NCBI GenBank assembly: GCA_934047225.1
Contig: OW203997.1
Coordinates: 5,938,417-6,002,416 of the forward strand
Reading direction: 5' to 3'
DNA length: 64,000 nt
DNA from: Ypsolopha sequella
Lineage: Eukaryota; Arthropoda; Insecta; Lepidoptera; Ypsolophidae
Shown: positions 36,862 to 46,494 of the stretch, piece after piece
Layout: each line of letters begins with the position of its first letter
Position numbering within the stretch: position 1 is the stretch's first letter
Made by a program: the position numbers and the translations under genes
The notes under the pieces: generated by a model
The model's database searches: none
What the model saw: the letters and a program-made list of their open reading frames with translations, nothing else
What the model was told of the DNA's origin: nothing

Positions 36862-38235
36862 TTAGTAGCCGAAGCGAGCTGGGGGTCTTCGGACTCTCTG
36901 TGGGCGTTGGGTTGGTGTCGTTGGTTGAGGACCGCTTGATGTTGATGGTACTGCGCCATCGGGCTCTGGAGGTAAAGGCTCCCACGATAATATCACACCG
37001 TCAGCTGGTGGTGGTGGTGACACAGATTGCTGAGCGTCGTGTTCGGCTTGTTGCACTTGCGGCTCTGTTTTGTAATACGAGTAGTATGTGGTCTTACGCT
37101 TATAAGAACTTTGGCTACTTGTATTCGTTTTGTCGTTCCCAGGTCGGCTGTTATTTTGTTTACCGACATGTGTGTCACCTTTAGATAATCTATTGTTAGT
37201 GTCTGTGTTTGTTATGTTAGGGTCACTCGCAATATGCAGACTTTTGTGCCTTATTCTCATTTGATCGATATATTTTCTTTTTATGCAGCCGTTCACGTTT
37301 ACTAAGTAGGAATAAGGTGCTGTTCTCTCAACTATGATGCCAGGAGATGAACCCTTTCTTGTAGGATTGTCAACCCATACTTCTTCCCCTTGTTCAAATA
37401 TTCTGACTGTGTTTTTGGAGCGTTGTTGTAATTGTTGCAGTATTTGGGCTTTTTCCATGTTGCCTGTTACATCTGGTTTGAGTAAATCAAAGGTTGTACG
37501 CATTTTTCTCCCAAACAACATTTCATAGGGTGATCTGCCTGTTGAGTTTTGTACTGTGTTTCTGTAAGAGCGCAGAAAACTACACAGCCTTTCATGTAAA
37601 TTTTCAGAATTGTCTGCTGCCGACATTCGTTCCTTAAACGTTCGTACAGCGCGTTCAGCTAGACCGTTTGTTCTGGGATGATAGGGTGTTGATTTGATGT
37701 GCGTAATGTTTTGTTCTTTGCAGTAATCATTAAATTCTTCAGCAGTGAATTGTGGACCGTTATCTGTAACAATAAATTTGGGAAGCCCGTATGTGGCAAA
37801 GATGCTTCGTAATCTGTTTACTGTTGATACAGAGGTAGTACTTTTCATTTGTACTATTTCCAACCATTTTGAGTAGGCGTCAATCACCACTAGCCACATG
37901 TTTCCAAAAAAAGGTCCAGCAAAATCTATGTGAATTCTCGACCAGACTTCTGAGGGAATTCCCCACGAGTATATTGGTGCTATGTTTTCGTTTTTTCGTG
38001 ATTGTTGGCAGTACTGACATTGTTTGGTGAATTCTATTATGTCTTTATCTATGTTTGGCCAATACACATGTAACCTTGCTAAGGATTGCATTGCGCTAAT
38101 TCCACAGTGGCCATCATGTAACATTTTCAAGATGATTCGCTGTAATTGTTGTGGTATTACTAGTCTCCCGTTCCAAAGGATGAATCCCATCCTCGTCGCC
38201 AACAAAATGTAGTAAAATAAATAACTAAGGTTCAA
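36862..38235 (-). CDS. Ty3/gypsy integrase with intact DDE triad, chimeric N-terminus
   Basis: A 457-residue open frame. Residues 1-9 are read from the LTR and 10-15 from the primer-binding site; recognisable pol begins at about residue 16 (MGFILWNGRLVIP). The zinc finger has H40, H43, C73 and C76. The core has D104 (HIDFAG), D158 (VTDNGPQF) and E194 (GLAERA), with exactly 35 residues between the last two, so the D,D35E triad is complete. The region around 235-250 (SPYEMLFGRKM) matches the usual post-core segment. The C-terminal 120 residues are Pro/Gln/Ser-rich and low complexity, common at the end of pol. No RT, RNase H, protease or gag is present. The ORF ends five codons before the purine tract. 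Whether it is translated is unknown; the start codon inside the LTR would place it near the 5' end of an LTR-driven transcript. Confidence 0.85.
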   Translation of the reverse strand: MNLSYLFYYILLATRMGFILWNGRLVIPQQLQRIILKMLHDGHCGISAMQSLARLHVYWPNIDKDIIEFTKQCQYCQQSRKNENIAPIYSWGIPSEVWSRIHIDFAGPFFGNMWLVVIDAYSKWLEIVQMKSTTSVSTVNRLRSIFATYGLPKFIVTDNGPQFTAEEFNDYCKEQNITHIKSTPYHPRTNGLAERAVRTFKERMSAADNSENLHERLCSFLRSYRNTVQNSTGRSPYEMLFGRKMRTTFDLLKPDVTGNMEKAQILQQLQQRSKNTVRIFEQGEEVWVDNPTRKGSSPGIIVERTAPYSYLVNVNGCIKRKYIDQMRIRHKSLHIASDPNITNTDTNNRLSKGDTHVGKQNNSRPGNDKTNTSSQSSYKRKTTYYSYYKTEPQVQQAEHDAQQSVSPPPPADGVILSWEPLPPEPDGAVPSTSSGPQPTTPTQRPQRVRRPPARFGY

Positions 38236-38343
38236 ATGACATGTTTATCTGTTTTCACAAAGACAATATAACCACTTCGTTTTATGTTTTCAATCCATGA
38301 CGTTCTCAATCACAATGACATGACATTCATAGATAATACCACA
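38208..38343 (-). repeat. 5' LTR of the integrase-only element
   Basis: 136 bp; minus strand starts TGTGGTATTATC and ends TTTACTACA. It retains a 35-bp segment (38256-38290) that the other LTR lacks. The start codon of the integrase ORF lies inside it at 38235. Confidence 0.88.
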
Positions 38344-38762
38344 GCGTGCACAGAACTTTTTTCCGGAAAAGCAATCAGAAGGTCAAGTACGAGGATAAAA
38401 AAAAAAAAATTTAAATAACACTTCGAAAAAAAAAAGTTTGTATGAAAATGTTCACTCCAGGGTAGGCAGCAGTGCCTACCCTGGCAACATACAATTTTTT
38501 TTTTCAAAGTGTTTTTTAAATTTTTTCATATTTTTTTTATTGTCAATCTTGACCTTTTGATTGCTTTTCCGGAAAAAAGTTCTGTGCACGCCACTGTTTA
38601 CTGAAGCACCCTGGGCTGATTGATCAATAGTAAGCCAGTGCAGGTACATTACAAACTAAAATAGATCCAATAAAATAATATAAGATCTGTAGGGTGTGTT
38701 CGTACATATGGAAAAAAAAATTAAGTCTATATTGTTTGGGCTCATACATACAAGTAAAAAAA

Positions 38763-39230
38763 AAAACCGGCCAAGTACGAGTCAGACTCGTTTACCTAGG
38801 ATTCCGTATCGTGGATGACGAATTTAATTTTGTAATTTTTTTGTTGAATTTCTCAACCGCTTAATTTTTACTGTAAATTTTACGTAAACAAATATTACCA
38901 TTAGTTTTTTCATATTTTTCTGTCAACCAGTTCCGGAGATAGGGGGGGGACATACATATTTTTGTATTTTATAAAGATTTCTCGAAACCAGTGCCAGTAA
39001 ATATAGTAAAAGTTTATATTTCTACAATCACCTTTTCATATTGTATTTTTCTCATTTTTGTTTTGGAAATATTTTGAACAATTATAAAGTTTTTGTGCCA
39101 AATTTCAAGTCTTTATCTATAACGGTGCTAAAGTTTTAAAGCTGTTACATACGGACGGACGGACGGACAACGGAGTCTCACCATAAAGGTTCCTTTTGTA
39201 CCATCTAGGTACTACGGAACCCTAAAAATT
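38763..39230 (+). repeat. AACCGGCCAAGTGCGA-type repeat, near full
   Basis: AACCGGCCAAGTACGAGTC at the left and (ACGG)n plus GGTTCCTTTTGTACC ... GGAACCCTAAAAA at the right. Confidence 0.65.
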
Positions 39231-39336
39231 TAAATTTGTTTGTCATTAAATTGTTATGAATAATAACTTGGTTCAACCGCCAGATGCCAGAATTGAACAG
39301 TGGCTTAACTATCTCCCCCCCCCCCCCCGTCCCCGC

Positions 39337-39598
39337 TGACTCCGTCACCCCAGGGGAACACCTACTTAGATACAAGTGGCCTTGGTCGACCTGGAAATCC
39401 CTGAACTGACTCCGAACTCAGGTAGGCCGATGCAAAGAATCCCTAAGCAGATGGGGTATTATAGACAAATCCCACACTCAGACCATGTTCCACCTGCACT
39501 CATGCCCTGCTTGCCTGAACTCCTGCACATCAGATGACCTCTGGAAGGCTACAGAAAATGCAGTCGACCTGGCCACCCACTGCAAATCATTTCTGTGA
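39337..39598 (+). pseudogene. C-terminal end of a LINE ORF2, broken by an in-frame stop
   Basis: One frame reads ...WSTWKSLN, a TGA, LRTQVGRCKESLSRWG, then a Cys-rich HLHSCPACLNSCTSDDLW and ends at TGA 39596-39598. The LNRLRTxVGRCK and Cys pattern is familiar from the RNase H/C-terminal part of Jockey-like ORF2; the expected Arg codon is now TGA. The upstream side is cut at a poly-C run (39315-39328). Confidence 0.55.
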
Positions 39599-39629
39599 TG
39601 TTTAACTGGCGAGATGAAAAGGAATACAA

Positions 39630-39774
39630 GATAACTTGGTTGACACGACATACACCGCGATAACTTGGTTGACCCGACCTACCTCGCAATAACTTGGTTG
39701 ACACGACCTATTCCGCGATAACTTAGTTGACACGACCTGCTCCGCGGTAACTTGGTTGACACGACCTACCCCGC
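39630..39774 (+). repeat. 29-bp minisatellite, five units
   Basis: Five units of GATAACTTGGTTGACACGAC + CTACNCCGC, each 29 bp. They follow the LINE ORF2 end directly, so they may be part of its 3' UTR. Confidence 0.85.
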
Positions 39775-39834
39775 GATAAATGAAGAGGTTGTTTAAGAGG
39801 TCCCTTTACGCTTGGATTTTTCTTAAAGTTCATA

Positions 39835-40600
39835 CAAAAGGTAAAAACTGAATGTGAAGTTAACAGCTTATTTTCTTAATTTTTTTTTGTAAGTAAATCT
39901 AGCGATATCTAACTACGTCTCTATACAGCCGAAAAGCCAAAATTTGGTGATATACCATCATAATAGCTGTCAGGATATCGTGAATATTGCCTCGGTTTTA
40001 CGCAAAGTGTAGCAAGTTATGTAACTTTTATCTATACTGGAAACAAAAAAGAGAGAAATACAGACGTCGTTCATATAAAGAAGACTAAGTTTATAGACTT
40101 TTCTATAAATAAACAGGTACCGTTTCATAAAAAACAGTTTTTACCTGAAACCATTTCACAAATTTGGTGATTATTGAATATCTCGCCATCTTGCACCTCT
40201 TGATGAGAGATGGGTCGGAATGCGGTGTGGGGGAGGGGAAAAATATACAAGGTGTAACAGAAAGGTGTAACCATATTTGAAGAGCTTATTAAGTCAATAA
40301 TATAGAACAACTTTTACTATGGAGCCAACACTGAAACCTCAAAAAAAAAATCTGCCCTTCCATACATTACAGATTCCGAGCGGCATTGCATTTTTCTATG
40401 AAACAGATATTTTTTTTTCGATATACGGGGTTTGTTCCATAGTAAAAGTTGTTCTATACCATTGACTGAATAAGCTCTTCAAATATGGTTACACCTTTCT
40501 GTTATACGTTGTATAAAGATGTGTGCAAAGTTTCATTGAGATTAAAGCCTTCAGGACGTTACAAACACTGAAAGCATTTATATGGCAGCTGAGCGGGAAG
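39835..40600 (+). repeat. Interspersed repeat S, copy 2 (interrupted)
   Basis: Colinear with copy 1 on both sides of the inverted-repeat element at 40246-40513. Confidence 0.7.
40246..40513. mobile_element. TACAAGGTGTAAC foldback element with TA duplication
   Basis: 268 bp; arms of about 75 bp (TACAAGGTGTAACAGAAAGG ... complement). TA on both sides (40244-40245, 40514-40515). Boundaries are confirmed by repeat S copy 1, which lacks it. Confidence 0.8.
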
Positions 40601-41176
40601 GCGCACCTTAAAGGATAAATAAAATTTCTCTTTTAAAAAATTGTGACGTTACATCATATTGTTGGTGTATTCCGGGTGTATCTACCCGTCTGCTTGGCAG
40701 GTTTTCAACAGCTTCTGAAGACAAACCATGTTTTTCGGTCATCTGATGTTAGTTAGGTCTTTTTTCCAACAAATAGAGATGAAAATTCCCTGCTCCGTGA
40801 AACTATTTGCGTGGTGCGACTTCTATTTTAGTTCGACATTGCTCTTGGATGGTCGCTGTCACAATACAAGGACACTGCTTTTACGTTTTTTGATATGATG
40901 AATTATTCTTTTTGTTGTTAATTTGTAAATATTTGTTTTAGTTATTGTGTGGAATAAGATTTAGGTAGTTTTACCAGTTTCTTGGTGTTTTGTCTCGTAT
41001 TGTAAATAGAGTAAGTCAGCACCGTGCAAAATATGATTAGGCTAGAGAAGAAACAAATTAAAGCGAAACCAGCTTCAATGCACATGTGTTCCTAGTGGAG
41101 GGTTATACACTACATTATTTATTGATTCAGTGAAAAAATTAAGGAAGGAATCAATGGCGTCTGCAGAAGGATGTAT

Positions 41177-41546
41177 AAAGTAGGGCCACTGAGTGATGGC
41201 GCCTATGACGTTTAAATGCCTACAAAATATCGTAATGATTAAAAAAGCAAGTGTGAAAAAAAATTAAATACTTCATTGTTGATAGTTTATAAATATATTA
41301 TATTTTAATTTTATGAGCTTTTGATTATTTATTAGTATTAAAACAATAAAAAAAAATTATAAATCGATATATTTCGGCCCTCAGTATGGGGCCGAAATAT
41401 ATCGAGTTATCATTGTTGATAGTGATGTACTACGTGTCTAATGTTGAGTAAACTCACACTTGATGTTTATTTTTAACCGAAATTTGAAATGTACCTCATC
41501 ACTACATGCAGCTGTCATAAGTGCCACCACTCAGTGGCCCTACTTT
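41177..41546. mobile_element. Inverted-repeat element with central GGCC hairpin
   Basis: Ends AAAGTAGGGCCACTGAGTG and its complement. A perfect hairpin CGATATATTTCGGCCC / GGGCCGAAATATATCG sits in the middle (41364-41404). GTA occurs on both sides, a possible 3-bp duplication. Confidence 0.65.
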
Positions 41547-41868
41547 AGTAACTTAAAATAAATTGTATAGGGTTCGGTCGGCACATCAATAAAAGTTGTT
41601 CGTATAAACAAGTACTATCGTATAGTGCCGAGATGTTAGGCACCGACCTCATAGGGCCGCGTTCATAAACTAGGGTTCACAACACGGGTTCTAATGCCAT
41701 CTCTATCGCACGCGTTGAAAATTGCATACGCTGTCCTGCTGTCAGTTTGAGCCGCATTCTGCGTTTTGCGTTCCGCGTTCACTACAATGGCACGGCTTGG
41801 ATCTTTACTTACACACGTGAGAAATATTATTTGAGTAATTTTTTTATATTTTATTTACATATATTTAT

Positions 41869-42112
41869 ATTCATACTGGAGGCTTGGTAAGTGATCAGTA
41901 TCACGGATCGATATCACTTTTTGCTAATTTTGCAAAATAAAATGTTGACCTTCCATTAGTTACCCGGGGCTGGGCTTGCGTTTGCAGGAAACATGAAAAA
42001 ATCAATATACGAATTTCACAAAAAAGGTCATTTAACCTTGATACTGAGCACTTACCGAGTCTAAAGTATGACTTTGGCTACATAAATAAATTTCACCTTG
42101 TAAATTTATGTA
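41869..42112. mobile_element. Divergent TACAAGGTGA-family foldback
   Basis: Shares TTCATACTGGAGGCTTGGTA and the right end TTTCACCTTGTA with the good copies; the left terminus is lost. Confidence 0.45.
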
Positions 42113-42739
42113 GGTTTATTTATTATATAAATACCCAAATGAACAATACTGATACAGGTAGGCATATTATTTTTTGGTCACTAATGCTCTGAAAGTCGGG
42201 ATGTAAACATTCGATTTACAGTTCTAAATTAAACGAAGCTCCTTTACATTCTCGAAATGGTAATGATCCGAGTATATTTGAAAATCGAACGTGGCTCTAA
42301 CTGCATTAACTTTTTTGACATTCACTATTTTTAACATTAACATTTTAACATTAACATTTTAACGATCTAAGTCACTTTTTTAGCTAAATGGTAATGGAAA
42401 ATGTCTGTTTTACTCAAAAATGCCTGTAATGTGGTCATTATTTTGACAACCTTCCTCGAGCAAAGTCGACCTTTCCGCGCTAGGTATTTGAATAGGCGCC
42501 AGCAAAGTTGTGTGGAATTTCATTGCTGGTGCGTTTTAGCCACCAGCAATTTCCTTTGAAAATCTATTGTTGTCGAGTTTTGTTTCAAAATTACATACAT
42601 ATACTCACGTCCATCTCTCAGAAAGGTAGTCAGAAACTACAAATTTCCTACTGCTACGATCAAGACACACAGCTTTCACCTCTGTTTCAAAAATAGTCAA
42701 GTGGAAAAGACCACATTACAAGCATTTTGGAGCAAACCA

Positions 42740-42950
42740 CTGTATGACTGCGTTGCTGGTGTCGAGCTTAGCTTAGCTACGCTACTGGCCTTCAAGCTTG
42801 GTCATCATTGCAGCCCTTGCTGTCCGCACTATAAGGATTTTTTATTTATTCCAGCTTGTCGATCCAGGGCTGCAATGCTGACCACGCTGTGTAGGCCTGG
42901 GGCTGCGCTTTCGGCTATCATCAGCGCGGTCAGCAACGCAGTCATTACAG
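42740..42950. mobile_element. Foldback element, ATGACTGCGTTGCTG ends
   Basis: ATGACTGCGTTGCTG at 42744-42758 and its exact complement at 42931-42945. GC-richer than the flanks. The 117-codon ORF across it is not a recognised protein. Confidence 0.5.
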
Positions 42951-43319
42951 ACCGCGGCAGTAATTTACTATTGCCTTATCTCTTTCTATTTTGGCAATTC
43001 TGTATTAAAAATAAATTTTTATTTCCTAGAGTTGATTGTTCAACTCGGGTGTAAGTCAATTACACCCTCGAACTGTATGAAGGACCCTCGTTCACTTTGC
43101 TCGCTCGTGCTATCTCGGGTGTAATCATATCATTACCTCCCTTGTATAACAATCTACTAATAATAGCTTGATCCGAGGTGAATCTGTCAAGGCTTTTCCT
43201 ACAAATCATCCTTATATGTACTTATGTATGTATTAACTGTAAAATTCTATAACATACTCGTATATTGCGCGGTATTTTCTATATCTAATTTTATGTACTT
43301 TCTGTCGTTTATATCTTAA

Positions 43320-43427
43320 TATTATTAGAGTGCATTACAAACTAGAAAAGATTAATCAGAAACAAATCCAAAGACAAGAATTTGTTTCTGATTGATCTTT
43401 TCCAGTTTGTAATGCACTCTAATAATA
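43320..43427. repeat. Tight hairpin, ~48-bp arms
   Basis: TATTATTAGAGTGCATTACA ... complement TGTAATGCACTCTAATAATA, with a loop of about ten bases and very few mismatches. Confidence 0.7.
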
Positions 43428-43629
43428 CTTAGAGTATTCATAGCGATGGATTTCGCAAAATAAAAACAATATTTTATAATATCTTCGCTATAAACTAGGG
43501 TATTTAATGAAAGTTTTATTTTCCCTAAAGTCAAATGCCACTGGATACGTGCCTGTTTTACTACTTTCAATCAAGCCACGAATAGTTAAACTTGAGTTTC
43601 AACAAGTAAGTAATATTGGTAACAAAATA

Positions 43630-44250
43630 ATTTATACTACACCTGCTCGGAAAGTACCTTCTTACTTTTTTTGAAAACGATGGAGAAAATACGTCATTAC
43701 TGTCATATAAATATGCGGGCGGAAAAAGTGTATGAAAATCCATTGTTAACGTGCTTGAGCGGGCAGAAAAAGTATATGCAAATCCATTGTTAACGTGCTG
43801 TTTTTTTTTTTTATATAGCATGAGCAAGTGGCCAGTATCATTTTGCGACCTCGGACATAAAGATATTTGTCTTTTGGCATAATATGATTAAATTAGGTTA
43901 CCTACCAAGAAGTTTATAACCAGGCTCTAGTTTGTCAATTGTTACCTACTGATGTTATCAAAAGAAATCAAAACATTAAAATCAGGCGCGAATCACTTTT
44001 TTGTTTTATCTGAATTTTAAATTTGTAAAATTACTAGCTAGCTTCTGTCTAATGAGAGCTGAGAGTAACTTTACCTGACACGGGTATGGAAAGTAGGTAC
44101 CTATATTACATTATTTTCCTCGTAGGTGTAGTATAAAGCACTATGTATCACTCGGGAGAAAGTGCGATTCCCAACTCGTGTGTGCTTCGCCTCGGGCCTC
44201 AAACTACACCCTCGTTGGTAATCGTCCCCTTTCTTCCCTCGGTGAACAAT
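43630..44250 (-). repeat. Interspersed repeat R, copy 3, with about 240 bp of foreign sequence
   Basis: Minus-strand copies of the two halves of repeat R occupy 43630-43862 and 44106-44250; the sequence between (43863-44105) has no counterpart in the other copies and may be another insertion or a replacement. Confidence 0.6.
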
Positions 44251-44531
44251 GTACTATTATCAATTTTGTTACGGCCCAAATTACGGAAATTCCGTCTTAT
44301 CTAGATGGATATCAGTCAGCTGTTCTGTTTCGTAAGACGGTCAGACGTTCATTTGTTATCATATAAAACAGCTGGAATATTGCCATCCTGACTGGCCTCT
44401 TACTTTTAATGTTGCGAACATTACGAAGGTTGGATACTGTTATTTTATTGTACAAAATCGGTTTTCTAGCCGGTGCCTAGCATCTTGAGTCATTATGAGA
44501 TTTTAGGTTTACGGACGGAACGGGACCCACC

Positions 44532-44780
44532 TAGGGTTGCCAGATGGTCGAGATTCATCGGGATTGTTTATGATGTCTAGAGTCCCGACAAAATACAAAT
44601 TGTCCCGACAAATAACACATTACAATGATCGGCGGCCAAAAAAGCATTTTGTTACTTTAATTTTGATAATAAAAAATAATTTTTTGATTCGTAATATTTA
44701 TTTGCCCCGACCCTAATCCCAAAATCCCGACTTTTTGAAATTTTGTCCAGATATTTTGGTTTTCCCATCTGGTAACCCTA
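44532..44780. mobile_element. hAT-like miniature element (family E)
   Basis: 249 bp, ends TAGGGTTGCCAGATG / CATCTGGTAACCCTA. The flanking 8-mers GACCCACC and GACCTAAC match at 6 of 8 positions, compatible with an aged duplication. TCCCGACAAA-type repeats lie inside both ends. Confidence 0.65.
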
Positions 44781-45116
44781 GACCTAACGCGTTTAGATAT
44801 CTTTTCCCGTATTTTCGGCGAAGTATATTTCATGGTCGTCCTTTGACCATGGCAGATGTATGTAATTTTGTCGAAAATTGGGGACAATATATAAACTAAA
44901 CACGGTGAGACCGGTACTCCTAATTAATGTTTATTTTGGGTCATCTGTGGAAATTATAATAGTTATTCAGAAATCTTTTGAGACTACATACTACTCTACC
45001 GATTACACAGTTTTTTTTTAAATATTGCAACGTGCTTGCCAAATTTTCTCAACTAGAATCAAAAGTGAATAAAATATTATTTGCTGAGATGAATGAAAAA
45101 TACCAAGGAAGGCTTA

Positions 45117-45382
45117 TACAAGGTGAATTTGTGAACATCGTCCAAATTCATACTTGAGCCTTGGTAAGTGATCAGCATCATGAACCAATAACGATTTTTG
45201 TAAAATTCATAAAATGAAATTTCGACTCCCCATAGTGATTCACTCAGGACTGGGAGTGAATTAATATGGGAAGTCGAAATTTCATTATACGAATTTCACA
45301 AAAATTTTCATCGATTCATGATGCTGATCACTTACCAAGCCTCTAGTATGAATTTGGACGATGATCAAAAAGTCACCTTGTA
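45117..45382. mobile_element. TACAAGGTGA foldback, copy 1
   Basis: 266 bp, ends TACAAGGTGAATTT / AGTCACCTTGTA, TA on each side (45115-45116, 45383-45384). The arms run nearly the full length (GAAATTTCGACTCCCCATAG and complement near the centre). Confidence 0.8.
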
Positions 45383-45394
45383 TATTGTGTTACT

Positions 45395-45888
45395 CCATCC
45401 ATCAGCCCGTATTCGTCCCCTGCTGGACATACCCTCCCCAATATTACGCCACTCTTGGCGGTCCTCAGTCATCCTCATCCAGCCGCCACCCGCAACGTCC
45501 TTCAGATCGTCGCGTCGGTCCAGCGGGCACGAGGGCGACCTACGCTACGCTTTGCTGTACGTGGTCTCCATTCCAATGCCTTACGGCCCCAACGGTTATG
45601 ACGTCGGCGACAAATATGGCCAGTCCACTTCCACTTCAACTTACTGATTCGGCAGGCTATGTCGGTCACCTTCGATCTCTGACGGATATCTTCGTTTCGG
45701 ATTTTATCCATCAGAGATATCCCAAGCATAGCCCGCTCCATAGCTCGTTGAGCGACCTTAAATCTGCGGATCAAGCCTTTGGTAAGAGACCACGTCTCAG
45801 CGCTGTACGTCATCACTGGAAGGACGCACTGGTTGTATACTTTAGCTTTTATGCACTGCGGTAATGGTGACGTAAATATGTGACGCAA
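45395..45888 (-). pseudogene. 3' tail of an RTE-type LINE ORF, frameshifted
   Basis: A minus-strand frame of 128 codons (45502-45888) matches the well-known C-terminus of RTE reverse transcriptase: YNQCVLPVMTYSAETW, AMERAMLGISL, IRNEDIRQRSKVTD, LKWKWTGHICRR, RWGRKALEWRPRT, ARWTDA. Compared with the second copy it carries about 5 extra bases near 45510, which shift the frame; the rest (LKDVAGGG..., DRQEWRN) continues in another frame to about 45395. The RT core and endonuclease are missing. Confidence 0.85.
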
Positions 45889-46067
45889 CTTCCCGAATGC
45901 TATTGTGTTACAATAGGGTCATAAAAACAGACGGATTTTATAAAAATGTAAATGTTCTTGATACACTCTAATGAGTTGAGGTGTTATTAAATATGAAATT
46001 AAATATAATAATATTAATTTATTTAATTTATTTGTTAGTAAAATCTCAAGGTTGAAGGTTAGTACTT

Positions 46068-46489
46068 AAGGGGGTATATCGTCAAAATCGACACTTTTTG
46101 AAGTTATTTATCTGCTGTTCTAAAGAAGTCCCGAGTTAAATGAATTAGTACAACAATTTTGAAACCTTTTACTAGCTTTTGGACTATCAGAAACGCGATT
46201 GGAGAAATTTCACTCGATAGAAATAATTATTGAAATGAGGTCTAAAATTACACTTTTTTTGATTTTCTGACAAATTGGTATAGCATAGAGACTTCAAAAA
46301 TATTTATTTAGATGGGTTTTAACAACGCCTAAATTATTGGTTATGGAAATTTTCATAGCTATTTTAGTTAATTTTTTATTAATTTGAAACAGACTTTTTG
46401 TATTTTTTTTCCGATTCCGTCCCTCTCGCACTGCGGGTCTTTCCGCCTGGAGTAACGGGGACCTTTGCACGGACGACATATCACCTTGA
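46068..46489 (-). mobile_element. AAGGGGGTATATCGTC inverted-repeat element
   Basis: Ends AAGGGGGTATATCGTC / GACGACATATCACCTT are imperfect inverted repeats. No ORF of note. Confidence 0.6.
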
Positions 46490-46494
46490 ATTCT

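Larger units (their letters stand above)
36745..38343 (-). mobile_element. Integrase-only LTR retrotransposon remnant (Ty3/gypsy type)
   Basis: A 1599-bp element flanked by an exact 5-bp duplication GCGTG (36740-36744 and 38344-38348). Terminal repeats are 36745-36845 (101 bp) and 38208-38343 (136 bp); they differ mainly by a 35-bp deletion in the left one. On the minus strand a primer-binding-type TGGCGACGAGG begins at 38201, six bases inside the 5' LTR, and a purine tract TGGAGGGAGTAA abuts the 3' LTR at 36857-36846. Only the integrase end of pol remains; gag, protease, RT and RNase H are gone. It is inserted inside a hAT-type miniature element (36735-38596). Confidence 0.9.
36735..38596. 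mobile_element. hAT-type miniature element (family A, copy 2), split by the integrase-only element
   Basis: Terminal inverted repeats CAGTGGCGTGCACAGAAC at both ends and an exact 8-bp duplication TTTACTGA (36727-36734 and 38597-38604). Without the LTR insertion it is about 258 bp. CAGTGGCG ends plus an 8-bp duplication fit the hAT superfamily. The interior is a hairpin of CCGGAAAAG and poly-A/poly-T runs. No transposase is present. Confidence 0.9.

Noticed and set aside
36822..37184. Plus-strand ORF of 120 codons
   Set aside because: Antisense to the integrase C-terminal region.
39315..39328. Run of 14 C as a functional signal
   Set aside because: Homopolymer length is unreliable in assemblies and nothing around it gives it a role.
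39630..39774. CRISPR-like array
   Set aside because: Head-to-tail 29-bp units with no spacers; a minisatellite.
42701..43054. 117-codon ORF with several cysteines
   Set aside because: Sits across a palindromic element and matches no family I know.
45318..45864. Plus-strand ORFs of 109 and 167 codons
   Set aside because: Antisense to the RTE tail, whose conserved motifs are on the minus strand.
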